Assembly: GCA_021648755.1 (NCBI GenBank)
Contig: JAKISG010000011.1
Coordinates: forward strand, 1-61,465
DNA length: 61,465 nt
From: Flavobacteriaceae bacterium
GTDB lineage: Bacteria > Bacteroidota > Bacteroidia > Flavobacteriales > Flavobacteriaceae
Direction of reading: 5' to 3'
The translations under genes were made by a program, and so were the position numbers. Below the pieces are notes generated by a model. That model had not been told where the DNA came from and did not search any database. It saw only the letters and a program-made list of their open reading frames with translations. Positions 53,101 through 61,344 of the stretch are shown one piece after another; within the stretch, counting starts at the first letter, position 1, and each line of letters opens with the position of its first letter.

Positions 53101-53307
53101 TTTAAATAATATGCTTTTAATTATTTGTGTAGCGTTATTTTCATTTTTTGCTAGTTTATATATATTTTCAACTTCGGTTAAAGCAGATTTTGGCTTTCCG
53201 ACATTTTCAAAATCTTTGACTATTTTCCAATTATTTTTGTAGTTGTTTTGAGCGTTTGTTAAAATTGAAAATAAGACTAACATTAGTATTATTATTTTAG
53301 TTTTCAT
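47188..53307 (-). CDS. Giant bacterial alpha-2-macroglobulin with thioester motif
   Basis: 2039 residues with a signal peptide (MKTKIIILMLVLFSILTNAQ). About 450 N-terminal helical residues precede macroglobulin domains: MG2-like LFTDRSIYRPSQTVYFKGIA (about 590 onward), the alpha-2-macroglobulin signature FFFPNLTTDAAGNISFSFTTPE (about 1245-1270) and the thioester YPYECAEQTF with C1474, followed by the alpha-helical thioester-domain barrel and a final receptor-like beta domain. Such proteins trap proteases in the periplasm. Odd points: a NLDEVVVTEGQ stretch at 1182-1192 resembling a TonB-receptor plug, and no penicillin-binding protein 1C partner beside it. Promoter -7 at 53345-53352. Confidence 0.93.
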   Translation of the reverse strand: MKTKIIILMLVLFSILTNAQNNYKNNWKIVKDFENVGKPKSALTEVENIYKLAKNENNATQIIKSILFKSKYALTLKENAQLKIIHTIKEEIAISKAPEKNILESILANLYWQYFQQNRYKFYNRTNTSKKVSSGDSETNDFRTWDLHTIFNEIHLHYQNALQSALTLQNTKLDEFNAILNIQAGSKKYRPTVYDFIAHSALDFYKTGESNLAQPANKFEIEDVDFLADNETFLKTNFVSDDTTSQKLNALKIYKSLTAFHLKDKEKTALVDITLNRLEFVKKNARFVNKDIVYFETLKSLQKKYRAYKISTEIDYRIALYYQSLANTYLTTKNKEHQFKLRKAIEVCEIAKAKFQNTNGAKKCINLKESILRTNINLTNEAYIETNKESKLLVHYKNTTKLYFRIYKSSFQAQNTIEKTYNSKKKLRLIKNLQLVTAFDNKLKSESDFQIHSTEIIIPKLDQGIFTIIASQNPNFNDETTFAYSLIQVTDIALIESRQAQTYKYQVVNRKTGKPLVGARVHLENYKINKYSYKINKKLITDINGFISIIPNNNYDKIEFKIKHTSGTGTFRYYNMYPNNQNYNSNYKSKEIFLFTDRSIYRPSQTVYFKGIAVKQQNNQSTIIAAKNITVVLKDVNNQDVKTLKLKTNEFGSFNGEFILPNSGLTGNYQIQVQEENYYLNGNISFLVEEYKRPKFSAKFNSVKKTFKLNDSIKIKGIATAYAGSNITNAKVIYRVKRNVEYPKWWYWYKSHGFKSEAQEITHGETKTNTKGAFEINFLAQPDKSVHKKDLPVFTYEITADITDINGETRSATTIVRVGYHALAISIEIESHIDKSTKDNKVSLTTKNLNGEFIATQGVLKIYKVKGPSSVLRTRPWQAPDYQEIPQDKFEKLFPNDAYKQIKEVQKGKLVFEKIFDTDKSKEIELKKIKNLKSGKYIAIATAKDKFNQEVIAKNSFNIFSKDDKKEADNQLFTIALDKKEYKINETVKLRLGSASKDITIVVNVEKKQKVVSTKLIHLNNEIKTMTIPINKEDLGGFSINYHFVNYNTYLDGNIMVNVPYPKTELEIETLTFRDKLQPGQEETWSFKIKGNKKDKVIAEILTSMYDASLDQFKTHQWQFNPIFRKHYYQETRNSSRSFGTQNFRVYQEQPNYSVVKNQTYDQLNWFGLHFGYGNYYYGDGNLDEVVVTEGQSSKIKRKMLSSEPTMSSITGLDAQQENKSLSSTNSQDELKNKVDFATIKIRSNFKETAFFFPNLTTDAAGNISFSFTTPESLTKWKLQLLAHTKELNHAVKTLETVTQKELMVLPNPPRFLRQGDEIVFSSKITNLTDKTLNGVAELQLVDAITNKIIDIDLGNTHKTKPFVVNAKGNTNLSWKLNIPDNIQTVQYKIVAKAGDYSDGEQNVLPVLTNRMLVTETMPMWIKSNETKTFTLDKLKKTTSNTRKNHKLTLEVTSNPAWYAIQTLPYLMEYPYECAEQTFARYYANTLASYIANSNPRIQTVFNQWKNTDALLSNLEKNQELKSLIIEETPWLRDAQSETEQKKRIALLFDLHKMKKEQQRTLKKLKQMQMPSGGFPWFKGSRYANRYITQYIVSGLGHLTKLNVFPKGQKMRDEESLTKKAILYLDKQILKDYNNLLKDARKLYANDKSKEQKIKDYLNQNHTNHFQVHYLYTRSFYKDLKISNKIKKALTYYTNQSYKYWQDYNLYSKGLITLVAYRNSNNAVAENFLISLKENSITSEELGMYWKENTSSWYWYQAPIETQALMIEVFSELPKKKGISSTKDIDNLKIWLLKNKQTNRWKTTKATSEAVYALLLQGTDLLATTKFVAITIGDKTINPLALEDSRVEAGTGYYKTSWSGSEITPKMASVIIKKEDKGIAWGAMYWQYFEDLDKITFAETPLKLKKKLFLKTNEDRGEKITEITDKRKLQLGDLVRVRIELKVDRSMEFIHMKDMRASGFEPVNVLSEYKWQDGLGYYESTKDASTNFFIEYLPKGVYVFEYDLRVNNKGNFSNGITTIQSMYAPEFSSHSEGVRIHIE

Positions 53308-53344
53308 ATATTTGTTTTAAATTCTAATTTTTTGTTAATGTAGC

Positions 53345-53352
53345 CAAAAATA
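53345..53352 (-). promoter_or_regulatory. -7 element TATTTTTG of the alpha-2-macroglobulin gene
   Basis: Exact TAnnTTTG match on the minus strand, 38 nt before the ATG at 53307, within the divergent spacer shared with the DUF4132 gene. Confidence 0.55.
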
Positions 53353-53512
53353 AACATTACAATACATTTCTTGAAAATGTAATTAATATACGTAATTAAT
53401 TTATAAACATACAATTTAATTCTCAATTAAATATTATTTAAAGAAAAAAAAGAATGAATTGAGTTTTAACCAAAACAAAAAACAATTATACCTAAAATTT
53501 TATTTAATCCTC

Positions 53513-56500
53513 ATGATACAACAAGAACAAGCCAAAAAATTTATTGAAAGTAAAAAATTAGAAACACCTAAAAACATCGAACTTTCAAACTATAGCAGTG
53601 CGTACCAAATTTTAGCTAAAATAATAATTAGAGATATAGAAATGTTTAAAGGAGGTAAAGATACCCCTTACGACTCAAGCCATACTACCAAAATATCGTT
53701 ACAACAATATATCGGTGCATTTAGCAAATACAATAGAAACCCTTTTAGAACAGAAGAGGGCAAAAAATTAGCTATTTTTTTATTTGAAGAAACTGTTGGG
53801 CGTAATATAGAAATGGTATGGAATTTAATTAACCAACAACCTTATCAAGATAGCTATTACAAACGATCTTTTAGAGCAAAACCCAACAAAACTTACCTAC
53901 TTAAAAAATTAAAATATTTACAAGACCTGCATGATTGTAGGTACGATAAAAATAACAACGGTTTTTTCAATATGGATATTAAGGAAATTGTACAATACTC
54001 AGTTTATAAAGATATATCCTATTTTTCATTAATTATAGCCTCAGAACTCCAACACAATAATACAGAATTACAAGCCCTAATTGTTGACATTTTTAATGGT
54101 GAAGATGATATAGGAGGAGTAACTCGAACTATTACTACAGCAATGTTGCAAAATAATATGGTAGCAAACTGGAAAGAAGTAGGCAAACTATTGTTGGCAG
54201 CACAACGTCAAGAAGGGCTAAGACAAAGTATTTTAGAAAGTCTAGACCTAACCTCTGTAGGTGCTTTAAAGTACATTATAAAACTTATTTTAGAAAATGA
54301 TTTATTTCGGTTTAGTTCCGTTATTAGAGCCATTGATGTATGGTTTGGGTTTGCTTGGGAATCCCCTAAAAAGGCGACCATAAAAAGAGTGTTACAATTA
54401 GCAGACTCCTTGTTTGATAACCCTGAGACTATTGAGCAAGCACTACAAAGCAAAGACAATCTAGAAATATACGTGGCACTTTGGGTAAATGCTGTAATTA
54501 ATGATGTTGACCATTCTAATTGGAAAGCAATTGAAATTATTAAAAACAGATCCTACGAAAAGAAAGTACTAGCTTTTCTATTTATAAGAGAGACAGAACG
54601 TAGCCATACATCTTTACTAGAATGGGTTCTTGAGAACTTCGGTAAAGAAGATGTGTTATTAGATTATTTAATGCTCAAGTGTTTACTGAAATTTGAGATG
54701 GATTTGACACTCTTTGACAAAATAAAGCAAATAGCTGACAAGGTTCCAAACAAAGGCTTATCTTTTAGTGGCAATGTTTTTTCATGGACAAACTTTAAGA
54801 TAACAAAAGAAGATTTTTATAATTTTCTATTAGACTCTACGAACCCTATAATACTTAAAAAACTAGGCGAAAACATTAGTCTTATTCCTTCTGAAAAAAG
54901 AGCAGATTATATAAAAAAATTGTTCCCCAAACATTACCTGTGGTCATTATCTTCTACTACAGATAAAGACAAGCCAAAAGCATTAAATTTAGAGCGTTCT
55001 GATTGGAAAATAAAAGTACTACACCAAGCAGTAACAGATAGAAATGAATCTGTAATGGCCACAGGTCTAAATGTTTTAAATGCAATGCAGTTATATGACC
55101 AAGAAATTGAGCTTGTTACCAAACTATTAGGAAGGAAAAATGCTAGCTTACGAAAAACCTTATTATTGCTATTATTAAAGCAAGATAAAGTCGTGCTCCA
55201 CCAGACTATAACTGATTTATTAATTTCTAAAAATGTAGAACAAAGACTAGCTGGTTTAGAATTATTAACATTATTAGAAGAACAAAATACATCAACTAAT
55301 TTTGTCAACGCACAAATTGAATTATTTAAACAAAAAGGGAAATTCACTAAAAATGAAACCGTTTATTTACAAAAGTTTTCAGGTATTAAAAATGAACATA
55401 ACTTTGAAAATGGTTTTGGTATAATCGATTACAATAGTTTGAAAAGTATTTATAAGCCAGTCGATAAACTGCAACAAAAACTAGGCGTTTTTAATAAACT
55501 CTTGTTAAAAATCAATCAGAAAAGTTTATACAGTAACTTTGTTAATACTCAAAAAATCACCAAGGCAGTTAATGCACTTATTGCTATTTATACGCAAAAT
55601 GCCAATTATGAATATACTTATGAATATTATAGTGGAAAAAAAATCACCACCCTGCTTGCAAAAGACTTAAGACATACAAGACATATTGAAAAGATGGAAA
55701 CAATTTCAAAAGAGGAGTATTTTGATTTATTGCCATTAGCAGAACAATGGAAAGATTGGTATCACAATTGCGAATTAAATGAATACGAACTCTTTATGGC
55801 AATTGATGCCACCAAATCTAAATACGAAGTGCAAGGGAAAATAAAAAATTTTCATGCAAAATATAGCTTTAATATAAAAGAAATAAACCTAAAAAAACCT
55901 GATTATGATTGGCACGGCAGTGCTAGAAAAGTAAACAAAATATTAACAGAAATATTTTTTACTTTCTGTGATATTGATCTCATTAGTAATTTTATTTTGG
56001 ATATAGCAGAAACAATGATTGTTGATTTTCCAAAAACATTAAAACAAGAAGGTTTTAAAACAATTTCTTGGTCTAAAGACCATGTATATTGGTCAGAATT
56101 TTTGTTGCAGATAGTACCTGGCAATCATTCCATTGATGAGCTTATCCAAAAAAGTTCTATTGAAACCAAGCTTAGACATTGGAAGCTGACTATGTACCTG
56201 TATTACATAAGCCTAAGCAAGAATAAGTTTGCCAGCATCCACGAGACTGTGCAACAAAATCCAGAAAAGATAGAAATCAGCACACCTAGTGCGTATTTAA
56301 CCCTTGAACTCTATCAACAACAAGAACTAAATACACATGATTTACTCTACCAATATTTAGTTAATGATGAGATTTTTAGAGTTTTTGAAGGCTTAAATAG
56401 AAGCAGAACTAATGAGAAATTACCAACAACAACATACAAACAGTTAAAAGAAATTTTTCTGGAAATAGAACTAGCAAGAGGTGATATGGAAACAGAAGTT

Positions 56501-58537
56501 TCAGACTATGTATCCCGATTTTCTAAAATAAAGGGCAGCCGGTATTTTTTACAGGCCTTAAGCTTGCTTGGTAAAAATGTACTGCACAGAAGTTTCTATT
56601 ACGACAGTAAATACAATAGAAAAGAAATTCTAAGCAGAATAATTAAGAAAAGCTGCCCAGATGAACAGGACACGCTAGAGCAATTCTTAACAGATGCTAA
56701 AGCCACGAAAATTTCTAAGAAAAGATGGTTGGAAGTCGCCCTATATGCACCACAATGGGCAACTTGGATTGGCGAGTTACTAAGTTTAAATAAATTAGAA
56801 GAAGCCGTTTGGTGGTTTCATGCACATGCCTCTGATTATATGAATGAGGAAAAAGAAACCATCATATCAAGATACACAAATATTGATAAGTATGATTTAG
56901 CACAAGGTTCCTTAGATATAGATTGGTTCTATCAAGTATATCTAGAGATAGGGAAAACAAATTGGAGTACACTTAACGAGGCTGCAAAATATATTTCGGA
57001 TGGCAACGGACATCGTTTAATAAAACTATATTCATCAGTAATACTCGGAGAAATTAAAATAACCCAAACTTTAGAAAAGATTAAAACAAAACGAGACAAA
57101 GATTATGTTAAGGCATTAGGTCTAGTTCCTTTAAGTAAAGCCATTCCTAAAAAAGATGTATTAAAACGCTATAATTTACTACAAGTTTTTCTAAAAGAAA
57201 GTAAACAATTTGGCTCGCAACGACAAGAGAGTGAGAAAATAGCGGTGACCATAGCTATGGATAATCTTTCTAGAACTGCTGGTTACTCGGATAACATACG
57301 ATTTTCATTAGCTATGGAAGCTCAATCTACACAACAAATACTAGACAAAGCAACCGTTACATTTGCAGATGCAATCATAAAACTAACTATCGATTCAAGC
57401 GGAAAAGCCGTAATTTTAGTAGAGAAAAATGGCAAAACACAAAAGTCCATTCCAGCAAAATATAAGAATCACAAAGACATAAAAGAACTACAATCAGGAA
57501 GAAATTATCTAAAAAAGCAATACGCAAGAACTCGAAAGTTTTTGGAAGATGCTATGGTAAAAGAAGATATTTTCTATGTAGAAGATATTAAAAAATTAAT
57601 GCTCCACCCTGTCGTAAAACCCCTTTTATCTAAATTAGTTTTATTTTTCACAACTAAAAAGAAAGCAGGTTTTTTGGTAGAAAATTTTTTTATAGATATT
57701 GATGGCAACAATATTTTAATTACAGAAAATGATTCTTGTGTCATTGCACATCCCTCCCATTTATACGATTTAACCGAGTGGGATTTATATCAAAAACACG
57801 CATTTGACACAAAGTTAGTGCAACCTTTTAAACAAATTTTTAGAGAATTATATTTAATCACTAAAGATGAAAAAGAAAAAGGAACTCTATCTGAAAGGTA
57901 TCAAGGGCATCAAATTCAACCACAGAAAACAATTGCGCTATTGCGCAGTAAAGGCTGGACAGTAAGCCACGAAGAAGGCTTGCAAAAAGTATTTCATAAA
58001 AAAAATTATATAGCAACTATGTATGCTATGGCAGATTGGTTTTCTCCATCAGATATTGAATCGCCAACATTAGAACATATCAGTTTTGAGTCTCGAAATA
58101 ACTATAAAACCCTCCCCTTAATTACTATTGATAAGGTTACCTTTAGCGAAGTAATGCGAGATATAGATTTGGTCGTTAGTGTAGCGCATGTCGGAGGCGT
58201 TGACCCAGAAGCTAGTCATTCTACGCTAGAAATGCGTGCTGTTTTGGTAAAAGAAACCGCACGCCTTTTTAAATATACCAATATAGAAGTAAAAGAAAGA
58301 CATATTATCATACAAGGAAAACTAGCTACATATAGTATTCATTTAGGCAGTGCGGTTATAAGTAAAAATGGCTTGTCACTATCTATAATTCCTGTACACA
58401 GCCAACATAGAGGTCGTATGTTTTTACCATTTGTAGATGATGATCCAAAACTGGCAGAAATAATTTCAAAAATGAAATTATTAGCAGAAGATGATAAAAT
58501 AAAAGACTCAACTATTTTAGCACAAATAAATAAATAA
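53513..58537 (+). CDS. Giant DUF4132-domain protein
   Basis: 1674 residues from the ATG at 53513 (a TTG at 53459 would add 18 residues of poor sequence). No signal peptide, so cytoplasmic. Most of the protein is helical, with repeated leucine-rich two-helix units suggesting HEAT-like repeats (for example LRKTLLLLLLKQDKVVLHQ near 560). The C-terminal third carries the DUF4132 region, including GHQIQPQKTIALLRSKGWTV (near 1465), and ends in a beta-rich module with GGVDPEASHSTLEMRAVLV and HRGRMFLPFVDDDPKLAEII. E. coli MolR/YehI-type proteins share DUF4132, but no function is established. Divergent from the alpha-2-macroglobulin gene. Confidence 0.8.
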   Translation: MIQQEQAKKFIESKKLETPKNIELSNYSSAYQILAKIIIRDIEMFKGGKDTPYDSSHTTKISLQQYIGAFSKYNRNPFRTEEGKKLAIFLFEETVGRNIEMVWNLINQQPYQDSYYKRSFRAKPNKTYLLKKLKYLQDLHDCRYDKNNNGFFNMDIKEIVQYSVYKDISYFSLIIASELQHNNTELQALIVDIFNGEDDIGGVTRTITTAMLQNNMVANWKEVGKLLLAAQRQEGLRQSILESLDLTSVGALKYIIKLILENDLFRFSSVIRAIDVWFGFAWESPKKATIKRVLQLADSLFDNPETIEQALQSKDNLEIYVALWVNAVINDVDHSNWKAIEIIKNRSYEKKVLAFLFIRETERSHTSLLEWVLENFGKEDVLLDYLMLKCLLKFEMDLTLFDKIKQIADKVPNKGLSFSGNVFSWTNFKITKEDFYNFLLDSTNPIILKKLGENISLIPSEKRADYIKKLFPKHYLWSLSSTTDKDKPKALNLERSDWKIKVLHQAVTDRNESVMATGLNVLNAMQLYDQEIELVTKLLGRKNASLRKTLLLLLLKQDKVVLHQTITDLLISKNVEQRLAGLELLTLLEEQNTSTNFVNAQIELFKQKGKFTKNETVYLQKFSGIKNEHNFENGFGIIDYNSLKSIYKPVDKLQQKLGVFNKLLLKINQKSLYSNFVNTQKITKAVNALIAIYTQNANYEYTYEYYSGKKITTLLAKDLRHTRHIEKMETISKEEYFDLLPLAEQWKDWYHNCELNEYELFMAIDATKSKYEVQGKIKNFHAKYSFNIKEINLKKPDYDWHGSARKVNKILTEIFFTFCDIDLISNFILDIAETMIVDFPKTLKQEGFKTISWSKDHVYWSEFLLQIVPGNHSIDELIQKSSIETKLRHWKLTMYLYYISLSKNKFASIHETVQQNPEKIEISTPSAYLTLELYQQQELNTHDLLYQYLVNDEIFRVFEGLNRSRTNEKLPTTTYKQLKEIFLEIELARGDMETEVSDYVSRFSKIKGSRYFLQALSLLGKNVLHRSFYYDSKYNRKEILSRIIKKSCPDEQDTLEQFLTDAKATKISKKRWLEVALYAPQWATWIGELLSLNKLEEAVWWFHAHASDYMNEEKETIISRYTNIDKYDLAQGSLDIDWFYQVYLEIGKTNWSTLNEAAKYISDGNGHRLIKLYSSVILGEIKITQTLEKIKTKRDKDYVKALGLVPLSKAIPKKDVLKRYNLLQVFLKESKQFGSQRQESEKIAVTIAMDNLSRTAGYSDNIRFSLAMEAQSTQQILDKATVTFADAIIKLTIDSSGKAVILVEKNGKTQKSIPAKYKNHKDIKELQSGRNYLKKQYARTRKFLEDAMVKEDIFYVEDIKKLMLHPVVKPLLSKLVLFFTTKKKAGFLVENFFIDIDGNNILITENDSCVIAHPSHLYDLTEWDLYQKHAFDTKLVQPFKQIFRELYLITKDEKEKGTLSERYQGHQIQPQKTIALLRSKGWTVSHEEGLQKVFHKKNYIATMYAMADWFSPSDIESPTLEHISFESRNNYKTLPLITIDKVTFSEVMRDIDLVVSVAHVGGVDPEASHSTLEMRAVLVKETARLFKYTNIEVKERHIIIQGKLATYSIHLGSAVISKNGLSLSIIPVHSQHRGRMFLPFVDDDPKLAEIISKMKLLAEDDKIKDSTILAQINK

Positions 58538-58630
58538 CAGTAATTTTGTAAGAAAATTTAAAGGCAATAAAGAAAGGTTAACGTTATTGATAATGCGTGT
58601 AAGTTTAATACACATAATCAGCAGTAAATC

Positions 58631-58638
58631 TATATTTG
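58631..58638 (+). promoter_or_regulatory. -7 element TATATTTG of the peptidase pair
   Basis: Exact TAnnTTTG match 31 nt before the ATG at 58669. The in-frame TTG at 58636 lies inside this element and so cannot be the translation start. Confidence 0.6.
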
Positions 58639-58668
58639 TACTTTATAAAATTAAAAAACTCTTTTATT

Positions 58669-59760
58669 ATGAAGTATTTTATTGTTTTACTATTCATTTT
58701 TTTTGGAATAGAAACTCAAGCACAAAACACCAATGATTTTGAAATACAAATAAAATTACAAACAACTGAACTAAATGACCAACAATCATCTGGAACGTGC
58801 TGGAGTTTTGCTACTACATCTTTTATAGAGACCGAAGCACTTCGCTTAGGGAATGATACAGTTACTTTATCACCTATATTTTATGTCAAACCTACCTACA
58901 TCAAAAAAGCTGAAAAATTTATTGATAAAAAAGGCGAAAGCTGGTTTCAGGCAGGAGATTTAACCTTTAGCGTTTTAGATGCTTATAAAAAATATGGTGC
59001 TGTTCCTGAACAGGCATATAACGGTATCATTGAAGGAGACTGGCAACACGACCACGTAGAGATGGACAATTTGCTTTCTGCTATGGTTGAATCTGTGGGA
59101 ACATCGGGCTACGGTAGAATAAAACCGCAAAGTTGGAAAAAATCTGTCGAGGGTGTTTTAAATGCATATTTAGGAACAGCACCCAAAACATTTAATTACA
59201 AAGGCAAATCATACACGCCAAAATCTTTTGCAGATACATTTATAGGTATAAATCCAGATGATTATATAGAAATAACAAGTTATTCTCATCTTGAGTTTTA
59301 CAAAAATGTCGTTTTAAATATTCCCGCCAATTGGAATGATAACAAATATCTAAACTTACCAATTGAGGATTTTGAAAGTGTAATCAATAATGCCCTTAAA
59401 AATGGATATTCATTAGCTTGGGATGGCGATGCTACTGAGCCTAATTTTGATTTTCAAAAAGGGATTTTAAAACTAACAGAATCACAAGAAAATTCTCGAA
59501 TCACTCAGCTTATTAGACAGCAAACTTTTGAAAATGGAACAACAACTGATGACCATAATATGCACATTATCGGCACAGCCAAAGATAAAGATGGAAAGCT
59601 ATATTATTTATTAAAAAACTCTGAAGGGAATAATGCCTTAGAGGGCTATATCTATATGTCTAAAAACGCATTTCTGTTAAAAACAATATCTGTGTTGGTT
59701 AATAAGGATGCAATACCAGAAGATATTAAAAAAAATCAGCTAATTAAAAGTTCAAATTAA
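58669..59760 (+). CDS. Exported C1 (papain-like) cysteine peptidase
   Basis: 363 residues from the ATG at 58669: signal peptide MKYFIVLLFIFFGIETQAQ, then a C1 peptidase domain. The catalytic cysteine is in NDQQSSGTCWSFATTSFIETE (oxyanion Gln and Cys), the histidine in TDDHNMHIIGTAKDKDG and the asparagine in YYLLKNSEGN. The pattern fits bleomycin-hydrolase/aminopeptidase-C relatives of Bacteroidota, but the protein is shorter and exported. Probably degrades or trims peptides in the envelope. An S41 peptidase gene starts 10 nt after its stop, so the two form an operon. Confidence 0.88.
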   Translation: MKYFIVLLFIFFGIETQAQNTNDFEIQIKLQTTELNDQQSSGTCWSFATTSFIETEALRLGNDTVTLSPIFYVKPTYIKKAEKFIDKKGESWFQAGDLTFSVLDAYKKYGAVPEQAYNGIIEGDWQHDHVEMDNLLSAMVESVGTSGYGRIKPQSWKKSVEGVLNAYLGTAPKTFNYKGKSYTPKSFADTFIGINPDDYIEITSYSHLEFYKNVVLNIPANWNDNKYLNLPIEDFESVINNALKNGYSLAWDGDATEPNFDFQKGILKLTESQENSRITQLIRQQTFENGTTTDDHNMHIIGTAKDKDGKLYYLLKNSEGNNALEGYIYMSKNAFLLKTISVLVNKDAIPEDIKKNQLIKSSN

Positions 59761-59770
59761 AAAAATCTCG

Positions 59771-61198
59771 ATGAGAAAATACACACACTTAATTTTACTC
59801 TTTACAATTGTAGTTACATTAATTTCTTGTAATAACAAGAACCAAAAAAACAACTCAATCGAAGGAATTTGGAAATCTATCGGTTATGGGAAAATTCTGA
59901 AAATAGATGCTAATTCTTACCAATATTTTGACATAACTGATTTTTCTTGCTTACCAGCAAAAGAAGGCAATATTTCGGAAGTCACAAATTCAATGCAAGT
60001 TTCAAATGATACACTTATCGTAAAACGTGGATTTAGCAAATATCGCTACGAAAGAGTAAACGAATTTCCAGACTTGTGCAAACAAAACTCGAAAGGCAAA
60101 AACGACATCTCATATAATTTTGAGGTTTTTGCAAATACCTACAAAAATCACTATGCATATTTTGACCTCAATAAAATTGATTGGGACAGTCTTTACATAA
60201 ACTCAAAAAACAAAATCAATTCAAAAAGCACAGAGGTTGATTTATTTTTAGCTCTGGAAGATATGATTGAAAGATTGAAAGACAATCACGGTTCAATAGA
60301 ACCAACAGATGAAGTTTACGAATTAGCAGAAAATCAAATTCAATCAGAATTAGTAGAAGAAGAAACGGAAGAATTAAAAGAATATGGCGATTTTGAGATT
60401 GCTGGAATCGTTGCAGATTATTATCTTAAAGAGGATTTGACCAAAGAAACGTGGCTTATGAAATGGGGAAAGATGGAAAACAATGTTGGCTATATTCAAA
60501 TCAAAGCAATGTTTTTGTATGCAGATTTGCATTTAAACGATAGCCTTGTCAAAGAAAATGGATTTGTTTCAACATATATGGACACATTTAATAGTTTAAA
60601 TTACGAACAGCAAATTTCAGAAGAAGTTGCTGGAATAAGTAAATTAATGGATACGATAATGCAAGACCTAAAAGAAACAAGACATATTATTATCGATGTT
60701 CGTTTTAATGGTGGTGGGCAAGATGTAGTAGCATTGGAAGTTTTAAAACGTTTTAATATAAATATAAAACAAATTGCTTCGAAAAAAGCAAGGCATAATA
60801 ATGGATTCACGAAGAAAACACCAATATATTTAGAACCTGCCAAAAATCCATATACAAAACCAGTATATTTATTGACTTCCCAACAGTCTGCAAGTGCAAC
60901 TGATATGATGGCACTAAGTTCAATGGAATTAAATAATTTGAAACGTATTGGCTCACATACAAATGGAGCAATTTCGGATGCTTTGCAAAAGACATTGCCA
61001 AACGGTTGGCACTTTTCACTTTCAAACGAAATTTACACAGATAATAATGACAGATATTATGAAAACATAGGAGTTCCAGTAGATTTTGAACTGGATTATC
61101 CCGAGGATAGACAGACTTTTTTTAGAAGTGTAGCAAACGATTTGGAAAAGGATAAACGAAATATATTGAAAGCCATTAAAAAATTACAAAGTGAATAA
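59771..61198 (+). CDS. S41 family serine peptidase lipoprotein
   Basis: 475 residues. Lipoprotein signal peptide MRKYTHLILLFTIVVTLISC (C20), a lipocalin-like N-terminal part (SIEGIWKSIGYGKILKIDAN, to about 115), a helical segment, and the S41 catalytic domain: VRFNGGGQDVVALEVL, the nucleophile region LTSQQSASATDMMALSSM (Ser in SASA) and GWHFSLSNEIYTDNN, NIGVPVDFELDYP. Unlike CtpA, no clear PDZ domain is seen; it resembles interphotoreceptor-type S41 hydrolases. Codon choice appears somewhat richer in C and G than the flanking genes, hinting at transfer. Ends in a strong terminator at 61286-61314. Confidence 0.88.
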   Translation: MRKYTHLILLFTIVVTLISCNNKNQKNNSIEGIWKSIGYGKILKIDANSYQYFDITDFSCLPAKEGNISEVTNSMQVSNDTLIVKRGFSKYRYERVNEFPDLCKQNSKGKNDISYNFEVFANTYKNHYAYFDLNKIDWDSLYINSKNKINSKSTEVDLFLALEDMIERLKDNHGSIEPTDEVYELAENQIQSELVEEETEELKEYGDFEIAGIVADYYLKEDLTKETWLMKWGKMENNVGYIQIKAMFLYADLHLNDSLVKENGFVSTYMDTFNSLNYEQQISEEVAGISKLMDTIMQDLKETRHIIIDVRFNGGGQDVVALEVLKRFNINIKQIASKKARHNNGFTKKTPIYLEPAKNPYTKPVYLLTSQQSASATDMMALSSMELNNLKRIGSHTNGAISDALQKTLPNGWHFSLSNEIYTDNNDRYYENIGVPVDFELDYPEDRQTFFRSVANDLEKDKRNILKAIKKLQSE

Positions 61199-61285
61199 AA
61201 ACGACACCACAACAATGACGAACTGACGTTAGCAAGCATAAAGACGGAGCAACTGAAATCTATAAAACCAATGATTAAATAAATT

Positions 61286-61314
61286 AAAAAGTTCCAATGT
61301 ATTTGGAACTTTTT
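61286..61314 (+). terminator. Rho-independent terminator after the S41 gene
   Basis: AAAAAGTTCCAA (61286-61297) and TTGGAACTTTTT (61303-61314) pair perfectly over 12 bp around a TGTAT loop, with A- and T-runs that would terminate on both strands. Confidence 0.85.
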
Positions 61315-61344
61315 TCATATGTTTGCATTATCAAAAATATATAA

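Noticed and set aside
53459..53512. Longer start (TTG) for the DUF4132 protein
   Set aside because: An ATG at 53513 gives a sensible N-terminus; the extension begins at TTG in AT-rich leader sequence.
47188..58537. Alpha-2-macroglobulin plus DUF4132 plus MoxR as one defence island
   Set aside because: The genes are divergent or convergent with separate promoters, lie in different compartments, and at least the macroglobulin and MoxR families are common housekeeping genes in Bacteroidota.
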